A DNA stretch of 64,000 bases from Ilyobacter_A sp963668015 (GTDB lineage Bacteria > Fusobacteriota > Fusobacteriia > Fusobacteriales > Fusobacteriaceae): assembly GCA_963668015.2 (NCBI GenBank), contig CAXXCR010000007.1:11610-75609 (forward strand), given 5' to 3'. The notes below the pieces were generated by a model. It was not told the DNA's origin and did not search any database. It saw only the letters and a program-made list of their open reading frames with translations. Numbering within the stretch: position 1 is the stretch's first letter; every line of letters starts with the position of its first letter. The translations under genes and the position numbers were made by a program. This document shows, in pieces, positions 34,077-43,034 of the stretch.

Positions 34077-36155
34077 GTGGATATTTTATTGGAAATAGGT
34101 ATGGAAGAAATACCAGCTAGGTTTCTAAAACCAGCATTAGGTGATATAGATAAATATATAAAAAACGTATTTTCTGAAAAAAGAATAGAGTTTTCTGAGG
34201 TAAATACTTACGGGACTCCTAGAAGGCTTATATTAAATGTAAAAGGAGTTTCTGAAAGGCAAGAGGACCTTACAGAAGTTAATACTGGACCTGCAAAGCA
34301 CATAGCATTTGATTCAAATGGCGGACTTACAAAAGCTGGGCTTGGATTTGCAAAATCACAAGGAGTAGACGCCACTGACCTTGAAATAGTTGAGACTTCA
34401 AAAGGGGAATATATAGCTGCAAAAAAATTCATAGAGGGCGAGGAGACAAAGAATCTATTGCCAGGAATTCTAAAAGACCTTGTTTTAAGTCTTTCATTCC
34501 CAAAATCTATGAGATGGTCAGATAAAAAACTTAGGTTTGCAAGACCGATACAGTGGATATTGGCTATGGTAAACGAAGATCTTATAAAATTTGAAATAGA
34601 CGGCTTGGAAACTGCTCTTAAATCTAATGGACACAGATTCTTTGGAGAAAAAGAGTTTGAAGTAAAAAGTATAGAGGAGTTCTTTAAAAAATTAAGAGAG
34701 AACAACGTTGTATACGATGTTGAGGAAAGAAAACAGTTAATTGTAGATATGATAAATAAAAACTGTACAAAAGCTGGAGAAAAAGTACTAATAGACCCTG
34801 AACTGCTAGACGAGGTTACAAACTTAGTTGAGCACCCATATCCTATAGTTGGTACATTTAATCCTGAATTTTTGGAAGTGCCTCAGGATGTCCTTATAAT
34901 CTCTATGCAAGTGCATCAAAGATATTTCCCTATCTTAGATGAAAACGGGAAACTTCTTCCTAAATTTGTGGTTATCAGAAATGGTATCTCAGATTCAGAG
35001 GCAGTTAAAAAAGGGAACGAAAAAGTACTTAGTGCAAGACTTTCAGATGCTAGATTCTTCTACTATGAAGATCTGAAAAAAGATATGGAGTCTTTTGTGG
35101 AAAACTTAAAAACAGTTGTATTTCAAAAAGACTTGGGGACTATATATGAAAAAGTGGAAAGAAGTAAGCTTTTAGCTAAAAAACTGATAAAAGAGATTGG
35201 TGTAGAAGAAAAAGCAGAAGATATTTTAAGAACTATACACTTATCAAAAGCTGATCTTGTATCCAATATGATAGGGGAAAAAGAGTTTACGAAGCTTCAA
35301 GGATTTATGGGGGCTGAGTATGCGCTTAAAGCAGGAGAAAAGGAGTCGGTTTCTCTTGGAATAGAAGAGCACTACTACCCAAGATACTCCGGAGACAAGC
35401 TTCCTGAAACAATGGAAGGGATAGTAGCAGGTATATGTGACAGGATGGACACAGTTGTCGGTTGTTTCGGGATAGGACTTATACCTAGCGGATCAAAAGA
35501 TCCTTTTGCTCTTAGAAGAGCCAGCCTTGGAATAGTGAATATCATGCTAAACTCATGTCTGGATATCTCTGTTTTCGACCTTATAGACTACTCAGCTGAG
35601 ATTTTCGAGTCTAAGGGAATATTGAAAAGGGATAAGGCAGAAGTTATTGAAGATGTGAAGGAGTTCTTCAAGCAAAGGGTAATCAATGTGCTTGGAGAAA
35701 AAGGTTACAGAAAAGATATAACAGCTTCTGTTGTTGAGGTAAAATTCGAAAACCTTTTAGATACAGTTAAAAAGATAGAAACTTTAGAAGAGTTCTCTAA
35801 AGAAGAAGGGTTCAACGACCTTGTACTACTTCTTAAGCGTGTTGGTAACATCACTAAGGATTATTCTAAAGAGGGGACTATAAGCCCTGAACTTTTTGAT
35901 AAAGAGGAAGAAAAGGATCTTTATGAGTTCTTAATAGAACTTAAAAATGAGACGACTGCCAGCATAGAAGAAAATGACTATAAGAAATTCTTTATGGATA
36001 TCTTAAAAGGAAAAGACAGGATAAATAACTTCTTTGATAATGTAATGGTAATGGTAAAAGAAGAAGAAGTAAAAGAAAACAGGCTGAGCTTGTTAAAGTC
36101 ACTTGACGGGCTTTTTAATAAGGTAGCTAAAATAAGCTTGATAGAGGAGAAGTAG
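34077..36155 (+). CDS. glyS: Glycyl-tRNA synthetase beta chain
   Basis: tRNA-binding subunit partner of GlyQ, 692 residues, the standard size. Conserved segments are LLEIGMEEIPARFLKPA at the start, TYGTPRRLIL, VVIRNGISD and the central HD-like domain (GIEEHYYPRYSGDKLP). GTG 34077 is the start, with AAGGGAG nine bases upstream. A perfect terminator immediately follows, with its stem containing the stop codon. Confidence 0.96.
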   Translation: MDILLEIGMEEIPARFLKPALGDIDKYIKNVFSEKRIEFSEVNTYGTPRRLILNVKGVSERQEDLTEVNTGPAKHIAFDSNGGLTKAGLGFAKSQGVDATDLEIVETSKGEYIAAKKFIEGEETKNLLPGILKDLVLSLSFPKSMRWSDKKLRFARPIQWILAMVNEDLIKFEIDGLETALKSNGHRFFGEKEFEVKSIEEFFKKLRENNVVYDVEERKQLIVDMINKNCTKAGEKVLIDPELLDEVTNLVEHPYPIVGTFNPEFLEVPQDVLIISMQVHQRYFPILDENGKLLPKFVVIRNGISDSEAVKKGNEKVLSARLSDARFFYYEDLKKDMESFVENLKTVVFQKDLGTIYEKVERSKLLAKKLIKEIGVEEKAEDILRTIHLSKADLVSNMIGEKEFTKLQGFMGAEYALKAGEKESVSLGIEEHYYPRYSGDKLPETMEGIVAGICDRMDTVVGCFGIGLIPSGSKDPFALRRASLGIVNIMLNSCLDISVFDLIDYSAEIFESKGILKRDKAEVIEDVKEFFKQRVINVLGEKGYRKDITASVVEVKFENLLDTVKKIETLEEFSKEEGFNDLVLLLKRVGNITKDYSKEGTISPELFDKEEEKDLYEFLIELKNETTASIEENDYKKFFMDILKGKDRINNFFDNVMVMVKEEEVKENRLSLLKSLDGLFNKVAKISLIEEK

Positions 36156-36178
36156 GTTTATACCTACTTCTTTTTTTG
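36150..36178 (+). terminator. Terminator after glyS
   Basis: Perfect 8-bp stem AAGTAGGT / ACCTACTT, 4-nt loop, then CTTTTTTT. The glyS stop is in the stem. Confidence 0.88.
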
Positions 36179-36210
36179 TTAAAATTAAAATATAATAACA
36201 GCAAAAAATG

Positions 36211-36239
36211 AAAAACCACCATTTAAACAGGCGGTTTTT
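36211..36239 (-). terminator. Terminator of the kamA-ablB gene
   Basis: Read on the minus strand: AAAAACCGCC (36239-36230), a 9-nt loop, GGTGGTTTTT with one G-T wobble, then more Ts. It is about 95 bases past the stop of the converging gene. Confidence 0.7.
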
Positions 36240-36331
36240 CTGGAGTCATATACATAAAAATTAAAACTAGATTTTCTATGTGTATTGAAAATGGTTACCG
36301 GTAAAAATTTTAAAAAATATAAAACTTACTT

Positions 36332-38473
36332 TTATATTTTTTTGTGCCAAACATTCATACTTTCAATACCATCAAATATATTCGTGTTATTTACTAAAGT
36401 TCCCGTATAATCATACCCATTTTTTGAAAATACTTTATTCATCCCTAAAGATTTTGACCTTGCAATGGTATAAAGCACTTTGTAACCTTTATTTTTAAGA
36501 TCAGCTTCCATTTTACTCAGCAACATATCTGCAAGACCTAAGTTTCGATATTTCGGATCTGTTGCAAAATCTGTCATTTCAGAATTAAGATTTTCTTTAT
36601 CTGTTTCTGCCGAAGAAAGTGCTACAAGCTTTTCATTTTCCCACACACCAAAATACATTACATTTTCTTTCATAGTCTTTAACAGATAATTCGAGTCGTG
36701 TATAGGAAATGGGTATACTTCAAAGACTTTTTCATATAACTTTTGCATTTCCAATACATCTTCTTCAGTACACATACGTATCTTAAACTTATCTGATAAT
36801 CTTCTATCAGATCTATTGTTTGTGCTCATTGATTGATAAAGTACTTTTTCAAGCAGCTCTTTATCCTCCTGATTTTTTCTATTTTCATCTAAGAATTTAG
36901 ACATGAAATAAAGATTCTCCCCATTTTTGAAAAAGTTAGGGATAAAAGCCTCTTTAATATAGTCGTTTTCTAAAAAATATCCAAACGAACTTGTAGGAAC
37001 TTTTGCTACGATTTTCCCATACCTATTTTCATAAGCAAGATTATATAAATCAGAAAATATATTTGGAAGGTCATTTTTATCAAGCTTCATAACATATGCC
37101 CTACTATTACTTTGACCATGATGCACAAGAGAGTTTAAAACTTTTTCTATCTGATCTTCGCCATGACCCTCTCTTCTATCCAGTCTTTCATTCCCGCTAG
37201 GAGTAAGAGATATTTCTTCGTGATTATCAGATAACAGCTTAGTTATACCTATATTTTCATAGTCTACAACTCCATCTAAATTTAGTTGCAGATTACAGTT
37301 ATCGCAGTCATCATTGCATAGTTGATTTTTATAGTTATCTGGTTCTTTATAAGTTGTGATCACACCTTCATAATTACGCAAAATTACTTTATTATGCGAC
37401 CAAGAGATTAAGTAATTAGGCATAACAGGTATTTTACCACCACCACCAGGAGCATCGATAACATATCTAGGGACAGCATAACCACTTGTATGTCCAATGA
37501 GACTCTCTATTATTTCTATTCCCTTACCCACAGGAGTTCTAAAGTGCCCTAAACCTTCTGAAAGGTCACACTGATATAAATAGTAAGGACGTACCCTATT
37601 TTCTACAAGTTTATGAACCAAACTTTTCATTATTTTAGGACAGTCGTTTACTTTCGCTAAAAGAACAGACTGATTCCCTAAAGGGATTCCAGCATTAGCT
37701 AATTTTGTAAGTGCTAGTTTGGATTCTTCAGTAAACTCTTTCGGGTGGTTGAAATGTGTGTTTATCCATATAGGATGATGTTTTTTTAGAGTACTAACTA
37801 AATTATCTGTTATCCTTTGTGGCAGTACAACTGGTGTTCTAGTACCTATACGTATAACCTCAACATGTTCTATCTTTTTCACCTCAGAAAGTATCCAGTC
37901 TAAATACTCATCCGACAATAAAAAAGGATCTCCACCAGAAAGCAGGACATCTCTTATCTCGGTGTGTTCTTTTATATAATTTATCCCCTGCAAGATAGTT
38001 TCTCTATCTGGAATACTATCTATATCTCCTACTTTTCTTTTCCTAGTACAATGTCTGCAGTACATTGAGCACACATTACTTACCAATAATAATACCCTAT
38101 CTGGATATCTATGCGTTACACCAGGTACCGGACTATCATGATCTTCATGAAGCGGGTCGCTCATATCGCAATTTGTTATGTTTAGTTCTTCAATGTTAGG
38201 AACAGCCTGCATATATACAGGATCGTTTTTATAATCATCATTGTCTATTAAGGATAGATAGTAAGGAGTTGCTGCAAAAGGAAATTTTTCTATAGTTTTT
38301 TCTATTAATTCCTTTTCCTCGTCACTAAAGCTCACATCAAGTAATTCTTCTAAGTTTTCTAAATCACTAACCGAATGTTTTAATTGCCATTTCCAATCAT
38401 TCCAAGCAGATACATCAGCATTCATATCAAACTGCTTAACAATCTTTTCTTTTTGATCAATTTGTTTTTGCAT
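36332..38473 (-). CDS. Fused lysine 2,3-aminomutase / beta-lysine N6-acetyltransferase
   Basis: A 713-residue fusion of both enzymes for the osmolyte N-epsilon-acetyl-beta-lysine. Residues about 1-425 are a KamA/AblA radical-SAM aminomutase: cluster cysteines C135, C139, C142 (CxxxCxxC), the PLP lysine K347 in APGGGGKIP and the C-terminal zinc cysteines C386, C390, C393. From about 438 the AblB part begins (KVLNSLVHHGQSNSRAYVMK), ending in a GNAT domain (about 575-713, FATDPKYRNLGLADMLLSKM). These are usually separate adjacent genes. It has a strong promoter and GAGAGGTGAT ribosome site, and lies beside an OpuC-type solute importer, consistent with osmotic stress defence. Confidence 0.9.
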   Translation of the reverse strand: MQKQIDQKEKIVKQFDMNADVSAWNDWKWQLKHSVSDLENLEELLDVSFSDEEKELIEKTIEKFPFAATPYYLSLIDNDDYKNDPVYMQAVPNIEELNITNCDMSDPLHEDHDSPVPGVTHRYPDRVLLLVSNVCSMYCRHCTRKRKVGDIDSIPDRETILQGINYIKEHTEIRDVLLSGGDPFLLSDEYLDWILSEVKKIEHVEVIRIGTRTPVVLPQRITDNLVSTLKKHHPIWINTHFNHPKEFTEESKLALTKLANAGIPLGNQSVLLAKVNDCPKIMKSLVHKLVENRVRPYYLYQCDLSEGLGHFRTPVGKGIEIIESLIGHTSGYAVPRYVIDAPGGGGKIPVMPNYLISWSHNKVILRNYEGVITTYKEPDNYKNQLCNDDCDNCNLQLNLDGVVDYENIGITKLLSDNHEEISLTPSGNERLDRREGHGEDQIEKVLNSLVHHGQSNSRAYVMKLDKNDLPNIFSDLYNLAYENRYGKIVAKVPTSSFGYFLENDYIKEAFIPNFFKNGENLYFMSKFLDENRKNQEDKELLEKVLYQSMSTNNRSDRRLSDKFKIRMCTEEDVLEMQKLYEKVFEVYPFPIHDSNYLLKTMKENVMYFGVWENEKLVALSSAETDKENLNSEMTDFATDPKYRNLGLADMLLSKMEADLKNKGYKVLYTIARSKSLGMNKVFSKNGYDYTGTLVNNTNIFDGIESMNVWHKKI

Positions 38474-38494
38474 TTTCTAATCACCTCTCAGAAT

Positions 38495-38523
38495 ATTGTA
38501 ACACATTTTTCTTGTTATATCAA
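38495..38523 (-). promoter_or_regulatory. Promoter of the kamA-ablB fusion
   Basis: Minus strand: -35 TTGATA (38523-38518), 17-bp spacer, -10 TACAAT (38500-38495). The rest of the spacer from 38524 to 38676 is AT-rich with nothing recognised. Confidence 0.75.
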
Positions 38524-38676
38524 GTTTATGGATAGAAATTTGTTTTATTTTTTTCTTTTAAAAAACTTAGTTTCTCAGATGTGTACATTTAAACAGAGGG
38601 TGTGATAAAAAAATTAATATATATATATTAAAAATATAATATAGTAGATGTCAAACTCAGATAAAATATTTTGCAG

Positions 38677-38874
38677 TTAATTAAATTTCTTTAGTAACTT
38701 TTCCAAAATTGCTTTATATTTTAAATGATTATTTAAAATGTCATTGTTTTCTAGAACGTCGATGTCATTTCCTATTTCTTCTTTTTTTTGTGTCACTACA
38801 AGGTCTAAATTTTTTATTTCTTCTTCAATTAATTTTATTATTATACTCAATTCATTCTTATTAAATTTTTCCAT
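38677..38874 (-). CDS. Small helical hypothetical protein, 65 residues
   Basis: Unrecognised acidic/lysine-rich protein predicted to be two long helices (about 6-30 and 40-65), with heptad-like leucines and isoleucines (ELSIIIKLIEEEIKNLDLVV). ATG 38874 is selected because GGAGGT lies six to seven bases upstream; the longer frame upstream has no ribosome site. It stands alone between kamA-ablB and the divergent osmolyte transporter. No function can be assigned. Confidence 0.6.
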   Translation of the reverse strand: MEKFNKNELSIIIKLIEEEIKNLDLVVTQKKEEIGNDIDVLENNDILNNHLKYKAILEKLLKKFN

Positions 38875-39018
38875 ATCTACACCTCCAAAATATATATTTA
38901 CAACTGATACTAATATATGATACAAAAAATACCATTTTATCCTGTACTTAAATTTGAAAACTCCGCTTTTGAAACCACAATATAATTTGAATTAAGTAAT
39001 ACAAATATAGTAAAAAGG

Positions 39019-39047
39019 TTGATTTTTATTTGAAAAAATGTTAAAAT
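39019..39047 (+). promoter_or_regulatory. Promoter of the osmolyte ABC transporter operon
   Basis: -35 TTGATT (39019-39024), 17-bp spacer, -10 TAAAAT (39042-39047), 39 bases before the first ATG. Confidence 0.65.
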
Positions 39048-39085
39048 AATTTTAGAATTATGAAAAAGAAAGGTGGGATTATTTT

Positions 39086-40243
39086 ATGATAGAGTTGAAA
39101 AATGTATCAAAAAGTTTTAATGGGAAAACAAAAGTCGTAAACAACTTGAACCTAAAAGTAGGCGAGGGAGAATTTGTTGTTCTAATTGGTGAAAGTGGCT
39201 GCGGTAAGACAACCACAATGAAAATGATAAACCTCTTAGAAAAACCAAGTTCAGGAGAACTTTTTATAAACGGTGAAAACATAAAAAACCAGGACCTTAT
39301 GGATCTGAGAAGAAATATAGGTTATGTCATTCAAAAAGTAGGGCTTTTTCCACATATGACAGTTGGAGAAAACATTGAACTTGTTCCAAAACTTAAAAGT
39401 TGGGACAAGGAAAAAAGAAAGCTTAGGGCGATGGAGCTTTTGGAAATGGTTGATTTAGAGCCGGAAGAGTACTACTACAGATACCCAAATGAACTTAGTG
39501 GTGGTCAGCAGCAAAGAATAGGTATAGCAAGAGCCCTTGCCGTAAATCCAGATATTATATTAATGGACGAACCGTTCAGTGCACTAGACCCTATAACAAG
39601 AGAAAAACTTCAAGACGAGATGCTAAAACTACAAGAGGAGCTAAAAAAAACAATCGTTTTTGTAACCCATGATATGGATGAGGCACTAAAGCTTGCGGAC
39701 AAAATAGCTGTTGTAAAAGATGGTAAAATTCTGCAGTTTGACACGCCGGAAGAAATATTAAAGAACCCCAAAAATGAATTTGTTGAGTTCTTTATAGGAA
39801 AAGAAAGATTGTGGAAAACACCGGAGATGCTATTGGCAAAGGATATAATGAAGAAAAAGGTGGCAAAAATAAGCTCAGAGGGTACCCTTTCAAGGGCTAT
39901 AGAGATAATGAAAGAAAAGGATACAACAATGGTTGTGGTTGTAGACAGAGTAAAGGAAAAGCCCCAAGAGATAGTTGGAGTGGTAACGCCTAAAATCCTT
40001 AGGATATCTGAAAAGAAAAAACATCCTGGCAGTTTTAAAATAAAAGATATAATGAGAAAAGAGTTTGTGACGGTAAATGAAAATACAAACATGGTTGAAG
40101 TTCTAGGCATCATGTCTGAGAGGGATTTTAGAAGTATCCCGGTAACGGATAAGGAAAATAAAGTAGTTGGAGTAATCACACCAATAAGCTTGCTAAACAT
40201 AATACATGAAATCTCTCCAAGTTCAGAGAAAGAGGAGGTATAA
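39086..40243 (+). CDS. Osmoprotectant ABC transporter ATPase with tandem CBS domains (OpuCA-like)
   Basis: ATPase of a quaternary-amine/compatible-solute importer, 385 residues. Walker A GESGCGKTT (about 34-42), signature LSGGQQQR, Walker B ILMDEP, then two CBS domains (about 250-300 and 318-375: IKDIMRKEFVTVNENTNMVEV). In OpuA-type transporters the CBS pair senses ionic strength or c-di-AMP and gates transport, so this copy is likely to be osmotically controlled. It begins a three-gene operon with permease and binding protein, each spaced by less than 20 bases. An AAAGGTGGG ribosome site precedes the ATG. Confidence 0.9.
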   Translation: MIELKNVSKSFNGKTKVVNNLNLKVGEGEFVVLIGESGCGKTTTMKMINLLEKPSSGELFINGENIKNQDLMDLRRNIGYVIQKVGLFPHMTVGENIELVPKLKSWDKEKRKLRAMELLEMVDLEPEEYYYRYPNELSGGQQQRIGIARALAVNPDIILMDEPFSALDPITREKLQDEMLKLQEELKKTIVFVTHDMDEALKLADKIAVVKDGKILQFDTPEEILKNPKNEFVEFFIGKERLWKTPEMLLAKDIMKKKVAKISSEGTLSRAIEIMKEKDTTMVVVVDRVKEKPQEIVGVVTPKILRISEKKKHPGSFKIKDIMRKEFVTVNENTNMVEVLGIMSERDFRSIPVTDKENKVVGVITPISLLNIIHEISPSSEKEEV

Positions 40244-40244
40244 A

Positions 40245-40883
40245 ATGAATTTTTTTCAATTTATAAGTTATAGAATGGGCGATGTGGCAAAGGCAGCTTT
40301 GAGGCATATACAGATTACAGGTACGGCAGTATTGCTGGCTGTAATCATAGGGGTACCTATAGGCATTTACATAACAAAAAACAGGAAGATTTCTGATACT
40401 GTTTTAAATATAGCAAATATTTTTCAAACGCTACCTAGTTTAGCACTTTTTGGACTTATAATACCTATACTGGGGATAGGTTTTACACCATCGGTATTCG
40501 TACTTTTCTTGTATGCGCTCCTGCCAATAATAAAAAATACATACATCGGGGTGGATAGTATAGACCCAGCTGCCATAGAAGCAGGCAGAGGTATGGGTAT
40601 GACTACGCTTCAAATACTTTACATGATTGAAATACCGTTGGCACTGCCTGTAATAATGGGAGGGGTTAGGATATCTACAGTAATCAATATCGGTACAGCT
40701 ACCATAGCAGCACTTATTGGTGCGGGTGGACTCGGTGATTTTATATTTAAGGGAATATCTATGAACAGCAACAACATGATATTAACTGGTGCTGTTCCTG
40801 CAGCATTGTTGGCTCTAGGTGTAGATTTTGTACTGGGAAAAATAGAAAAGTGGCTGACACCAAAGGGAATAGCTGCTAAATAA
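40245..40883 (+). CDS. Osmoprotectant ABC transporter permease (OpuCB-like)
   Basis: A 212-residue inner-membrane permease with about six helices and the ABC permease EAA-like loop (AAIEAGRGMGMTTLQILYMIEIPLALPVIMGG). ATG 40245 has AGAGGAGG seven bases upstream and the previous stop ends one base before it; the longer upstream reading lies inside the ATPase gene. Only one permease is present, so the transporter is probably a homodimer in the membrane, unlike OpuC with two permeases (OpuCB and OpuCD). Confidence 0.88.
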   Translation: MNFFQFISYRMGDVAKAALRHIQITGTAVLLAVIIGVPIGIYITKNRKISDTVLNIANIFQTLPSLALFGLIIPILGIGFTPSVFVLFLYALLPIIKNTYIGVDSIDPAAIEAGRGMGMTTLQILYMIEIPLALPVIMGGVRISTVINIGTATIAALIGAGGLGDFIFKGISMNSNNMILTGAVPAALLALGVDFVLGKIEKWLTPKGIAAK

Positions 40884-40899
40884 TTTAAGGAGGATATGG

Positions 40900-41787
40900 A
40901 TGAAGAAATTATTTTCAAAATTTGGACTAATGTTTGTTTTTACAGCGGTAGTTTTATTAACAGGATGTGGTGGAGAAAAACAGGAAGTTATAAAGATAGG
41001 GCACAAAAACTTTACTGAGCAAAGAATTCTTGGTGAAATGATGGCTGTTTTAATCGAAGAAAATACTGATTGCAAAACAGAGGTAAAAGAACTAGGTGGA
41101 ACTATGCTTGTAGATGCAGGAATTAAAAGCGGAGACCTAGATATCAGTGCAGAATACACAGGTACAGGTTACATATACCTATTGAAGGCAAGCGGTTTGA
41201 ATGACCCTGAAAAAATTTATCAATATGTAAAAGATGAATTTGCAAAAAAGGGGATCACTTGGTTAAGTCCTCTTGGGTTCAACAACACTTATGCATTTGC
41301 ATTGAAGCCTGAATTAGCAGAAAAATATAACTTGAAAAAGATGTCTGATTTATCTGGAATAGCTGAGAATTTAAAAATTGGGGAAAATGCGGACTTCTTT
41401 AACAGACCCGACGGGATGCCTGGGATAAAAAAAACTTATGGATTTGAATTTGAAGAAGAGGTCGGTATGGATCCTGGACTTAAGTATATCGCTGTAGACC
41501 AAGGTGATATTGATGTAGCTGTTGTTTATACTACCGACGGCATGCTTAAAAAATATAATCTTGTAGTGCTAGAAGATGATAAAAACTTCTTCCCACCGTA
41601 TGATGCTGTGCCTAGAATGAAGACAGAATTTGCCGAATCTCATCCTGAAATCGTAGAAGAGCTAGAAAAGTTTGGAGGGATTTTCTCCAATGAAGATTTC
41701 CAAAAATATAACTATCAAGTAGACGTTAAAGAGCTTCCTATAAGAAAAGTTGCAGAAGATGCGCTGAAAGAAAAAGGGTTAATCTAA
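40900..41787 (+). CDS. Osmoprotectant-binding lipoprotein (OpuCC-like)
   Basis: A 295-residue substrate-binding lipoprotein. The lipobox LTGC (cysteine near residue 24) follows a typical signal, and KIGHKNFTEQRILGEM plus AEYTGTG match the glycine betaine/carnitine/choline-binding family. It is anchored in the membrane and feeds solutes such as betaine, carnitine or ectoine to the permease; the precise substrate cannot be read from sequence. GGAGG is seven bases before the ATG. It ends the operon, followed by a hairpin without T-run. Confidence 0.9.
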   Translation: MKKLFSKFGLMFVFTAVVLLTGCGGEKQEVIKIGHKNFTEQRILGEMMAVLIEENTDCKTEVKELGGTMLVDAGIKSGDLDISAEYTGTGYIYLLKASGLNDPEKIYQYVKDEFAKKGITWLSPLGFNNTYAFALKPELAEKYNLKKMSDLSGIAENLKIGENADFFNRPDGMPGIKKTYGFEFEEEVGMDPGLKYIAVDQGDIDVAVVYTTDGMLKKYNLVVLEDDKNFFPPYDAVPRMKTEFAESHPEIVEELEKFGGIFSNEDFQKYNYQVDVKELPIRKVAEDALKEKGLI

Positions 41788-41818
41788 ATTGAAGTTATTT
41801 TAGTAAACTTAAGTAAGT

Positions 41819-41854
41819 TTTGAACCTTCACAACCTAGATTATGAAGGTTCAAA
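41819..41854 (+). terminator. Hairpin after the osmolyte operon
   Basis: Perfect 12-bp stem TTTGAACCTTCA / TGAAGGTTCAAA with a 12-nt loop, 31 bases after the stop. No T-run follows, so it may stabilise or terminate weakly. Confidence 0.55.
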
Positions 41855-41945
41855 TTAAGATAGATCTTCTTTTGTGGAGTTTTGAATTGATTTAACCTGC
41901 GTATGAAAAAACCAGAAATCTAGTATTACTTTATTCGATAAAGGT

Positions 41946-41974
41946 TTGACAATTAGTTCGGGATGTGTTAGTTT
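41946..41974 (+). promoter_or_regulatory. Possible promoter of the basic-N-terminus orphan gene
   Basis: Consensus -35 TTGACA (41946-41951), 17-bp spacer, and a poor -10 TAGTTT (41969-41974) preceded by TGTG. The exact -10 is uncertain. Confidence 0.4.
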
Positions 41975-42010
41975 AATAATAGAGGTTATTTTTATTTTTA
42001 GGAGGCTAAA

Positions 42011-42811
42011 ATGTCAAAAGGAGGCGCACGTCCAGGTGCTGGTAGAAAGCCAAAAGAAGAGGTTTTAAAAGTAGCTAATTTCAGGTTATCTATTGAAGAT
42101 TTAAAAATTTTAGATAAAAAAGGGATTGGAAAAAACTCAAGCGAAAAACTTAGATATATTTTGAACAAGTTCAAAAGTGAGAAAATTAATAGATCAAAGA
42201 GGAGAAAAGCTTATACTGTCGAGAAGTATAAATCATTTGAAGAGGCGAACTTAAAATTTGAATCGATTTTGTCTGATTGGGAGAAGCTGGATAAAAATAA
42301 GTTTCTTTTAGAAAGCTTGCTGAAGAATGATGTTCGTATGAAAATTGAGATAAAAAATAGAAAACATATTGAAAGCCTCGATTCTTTTGATGAGTTAAAA
42401 AAATTTGAATGGTTCTTGCAAAATATTGATTTTAAGTGGGTGGGTCCAAATATATCAGAAGTGAACATATACTTGAAAAAAGGGGACTATTCAATAATTC
42501 TTCCTGTAAGTAAAGACGGAAATGAGTTCGTTATAAAATACAAGGATAATCTAATAGAAGAAACTGTGGACGAAATAGGAGCTATTTCACTAGAAGAGGA
42601 GGACATGCTCTCATATTTCTATGAAGAGCTGCAGGATTTATTGTTTAAAAAGAAATGTTTTTTAGAGACTAAAAATAGCTTATATCAAAAGAAATATATA
42701 AATGGGGATATTTATAGAACTTTGGAGCTTGATAATATTACTATAATAGAAATAGATTATATAAGTGAAGAAAATATAGCAATTTTAAGCGTAATTAAAA
42801 ACTTAAGTTAA
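42011..42811 (+). CDS. Orphan protein with AT-hook-like and ribbon-helix-helix-like N-terminus
   Basis: A 266-residue protein not recognised. It starts with GGARPGAGRKPK, a glycine/arginine AT-hook-like stretch known from small DNA-binding proteins of phages and plasmids. Residues about 20-52 (VANFRLSIEDLKILDKKG, then SSEKLRYILNKF) look like a ribbon-helix-helix fold. The remainder is charged alpha/beta with no motif seen. GGAGG is six bases before the ATG, and a terminator follows. It lies directly after the osmolyte operon and may regulate it or be of mobile origin; both are guesses. Confidence 0.6.
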   Translation: MSKGGARPGAGRKPKEEVLKVANFRLSIEDLKILDKKGIGKNSSEKLRYILNKFKSEKINRSKRRKAYTVEKYKSFEEANLKFESILSDWEKLDKNKFLLESLLKNDVRMKIEIKNRKHIESLDSFDELKKFEWFLQNIDFKWVGPNISEVNIYLKKGDYSIILPVSKDGNEFVIKYKDNLIEETVDEIGAISLEEEDMLSYFYEELQDLLFKKKCFLETKNSLYQKKYINGDIYRTLELDNITIIEIDYISEENIAILSVIKNLS

Positions 42812-42819
42812 AAATAAAC

Positions 42820-42848
42820 AGAAGGGGGCCACCCCTTCTATTTATTTT
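42820..42848 (+). terminator. Terminator after the orphan gene
   Basis: Perfect 8-bp stem AGAAGGGG / CCCCTTCT, 4-nt loop GCCA, followed by ATTTATTTTTA. Confidence 0.75.
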
Positions 42849-42968
42849 TATTATTTTCTTAATAAGTGAATGTTTAATGGAATTTAAATAGTTCTTATAC
42901 GGAACTTTCTACTGTTATGCTGTGTATAAATTCTGAGTCTAGTCTAAAATTTTTATAAACTATTCAGA

Positions 42969-42996
42969 TTGATTTTGAAAAGTTATAGTGTATTGT
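42969..42996 (+). promoter_or_regulatory. Possible promoter of the iron-sulfur flavoprotein gene
   Basis: -35 TTGATT (42969-42974), 16-bp spacer, -10 TATTGT (42991-42996), 38 bases before the ATG at 43035. Confidence 0.45.
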
Positions 42997-43034
42997 TATT
43001 TGTATTACTAAAATATGAAATTATAGGGGGTAAG

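Noticed and set aside
39610..40200. Long minus-strand frame of 196 codons inside the OpuCA-like gene
   Set aside because: Shadow of the highly supported plus-strand ATPase; no ribosome site and no recognisable domain.
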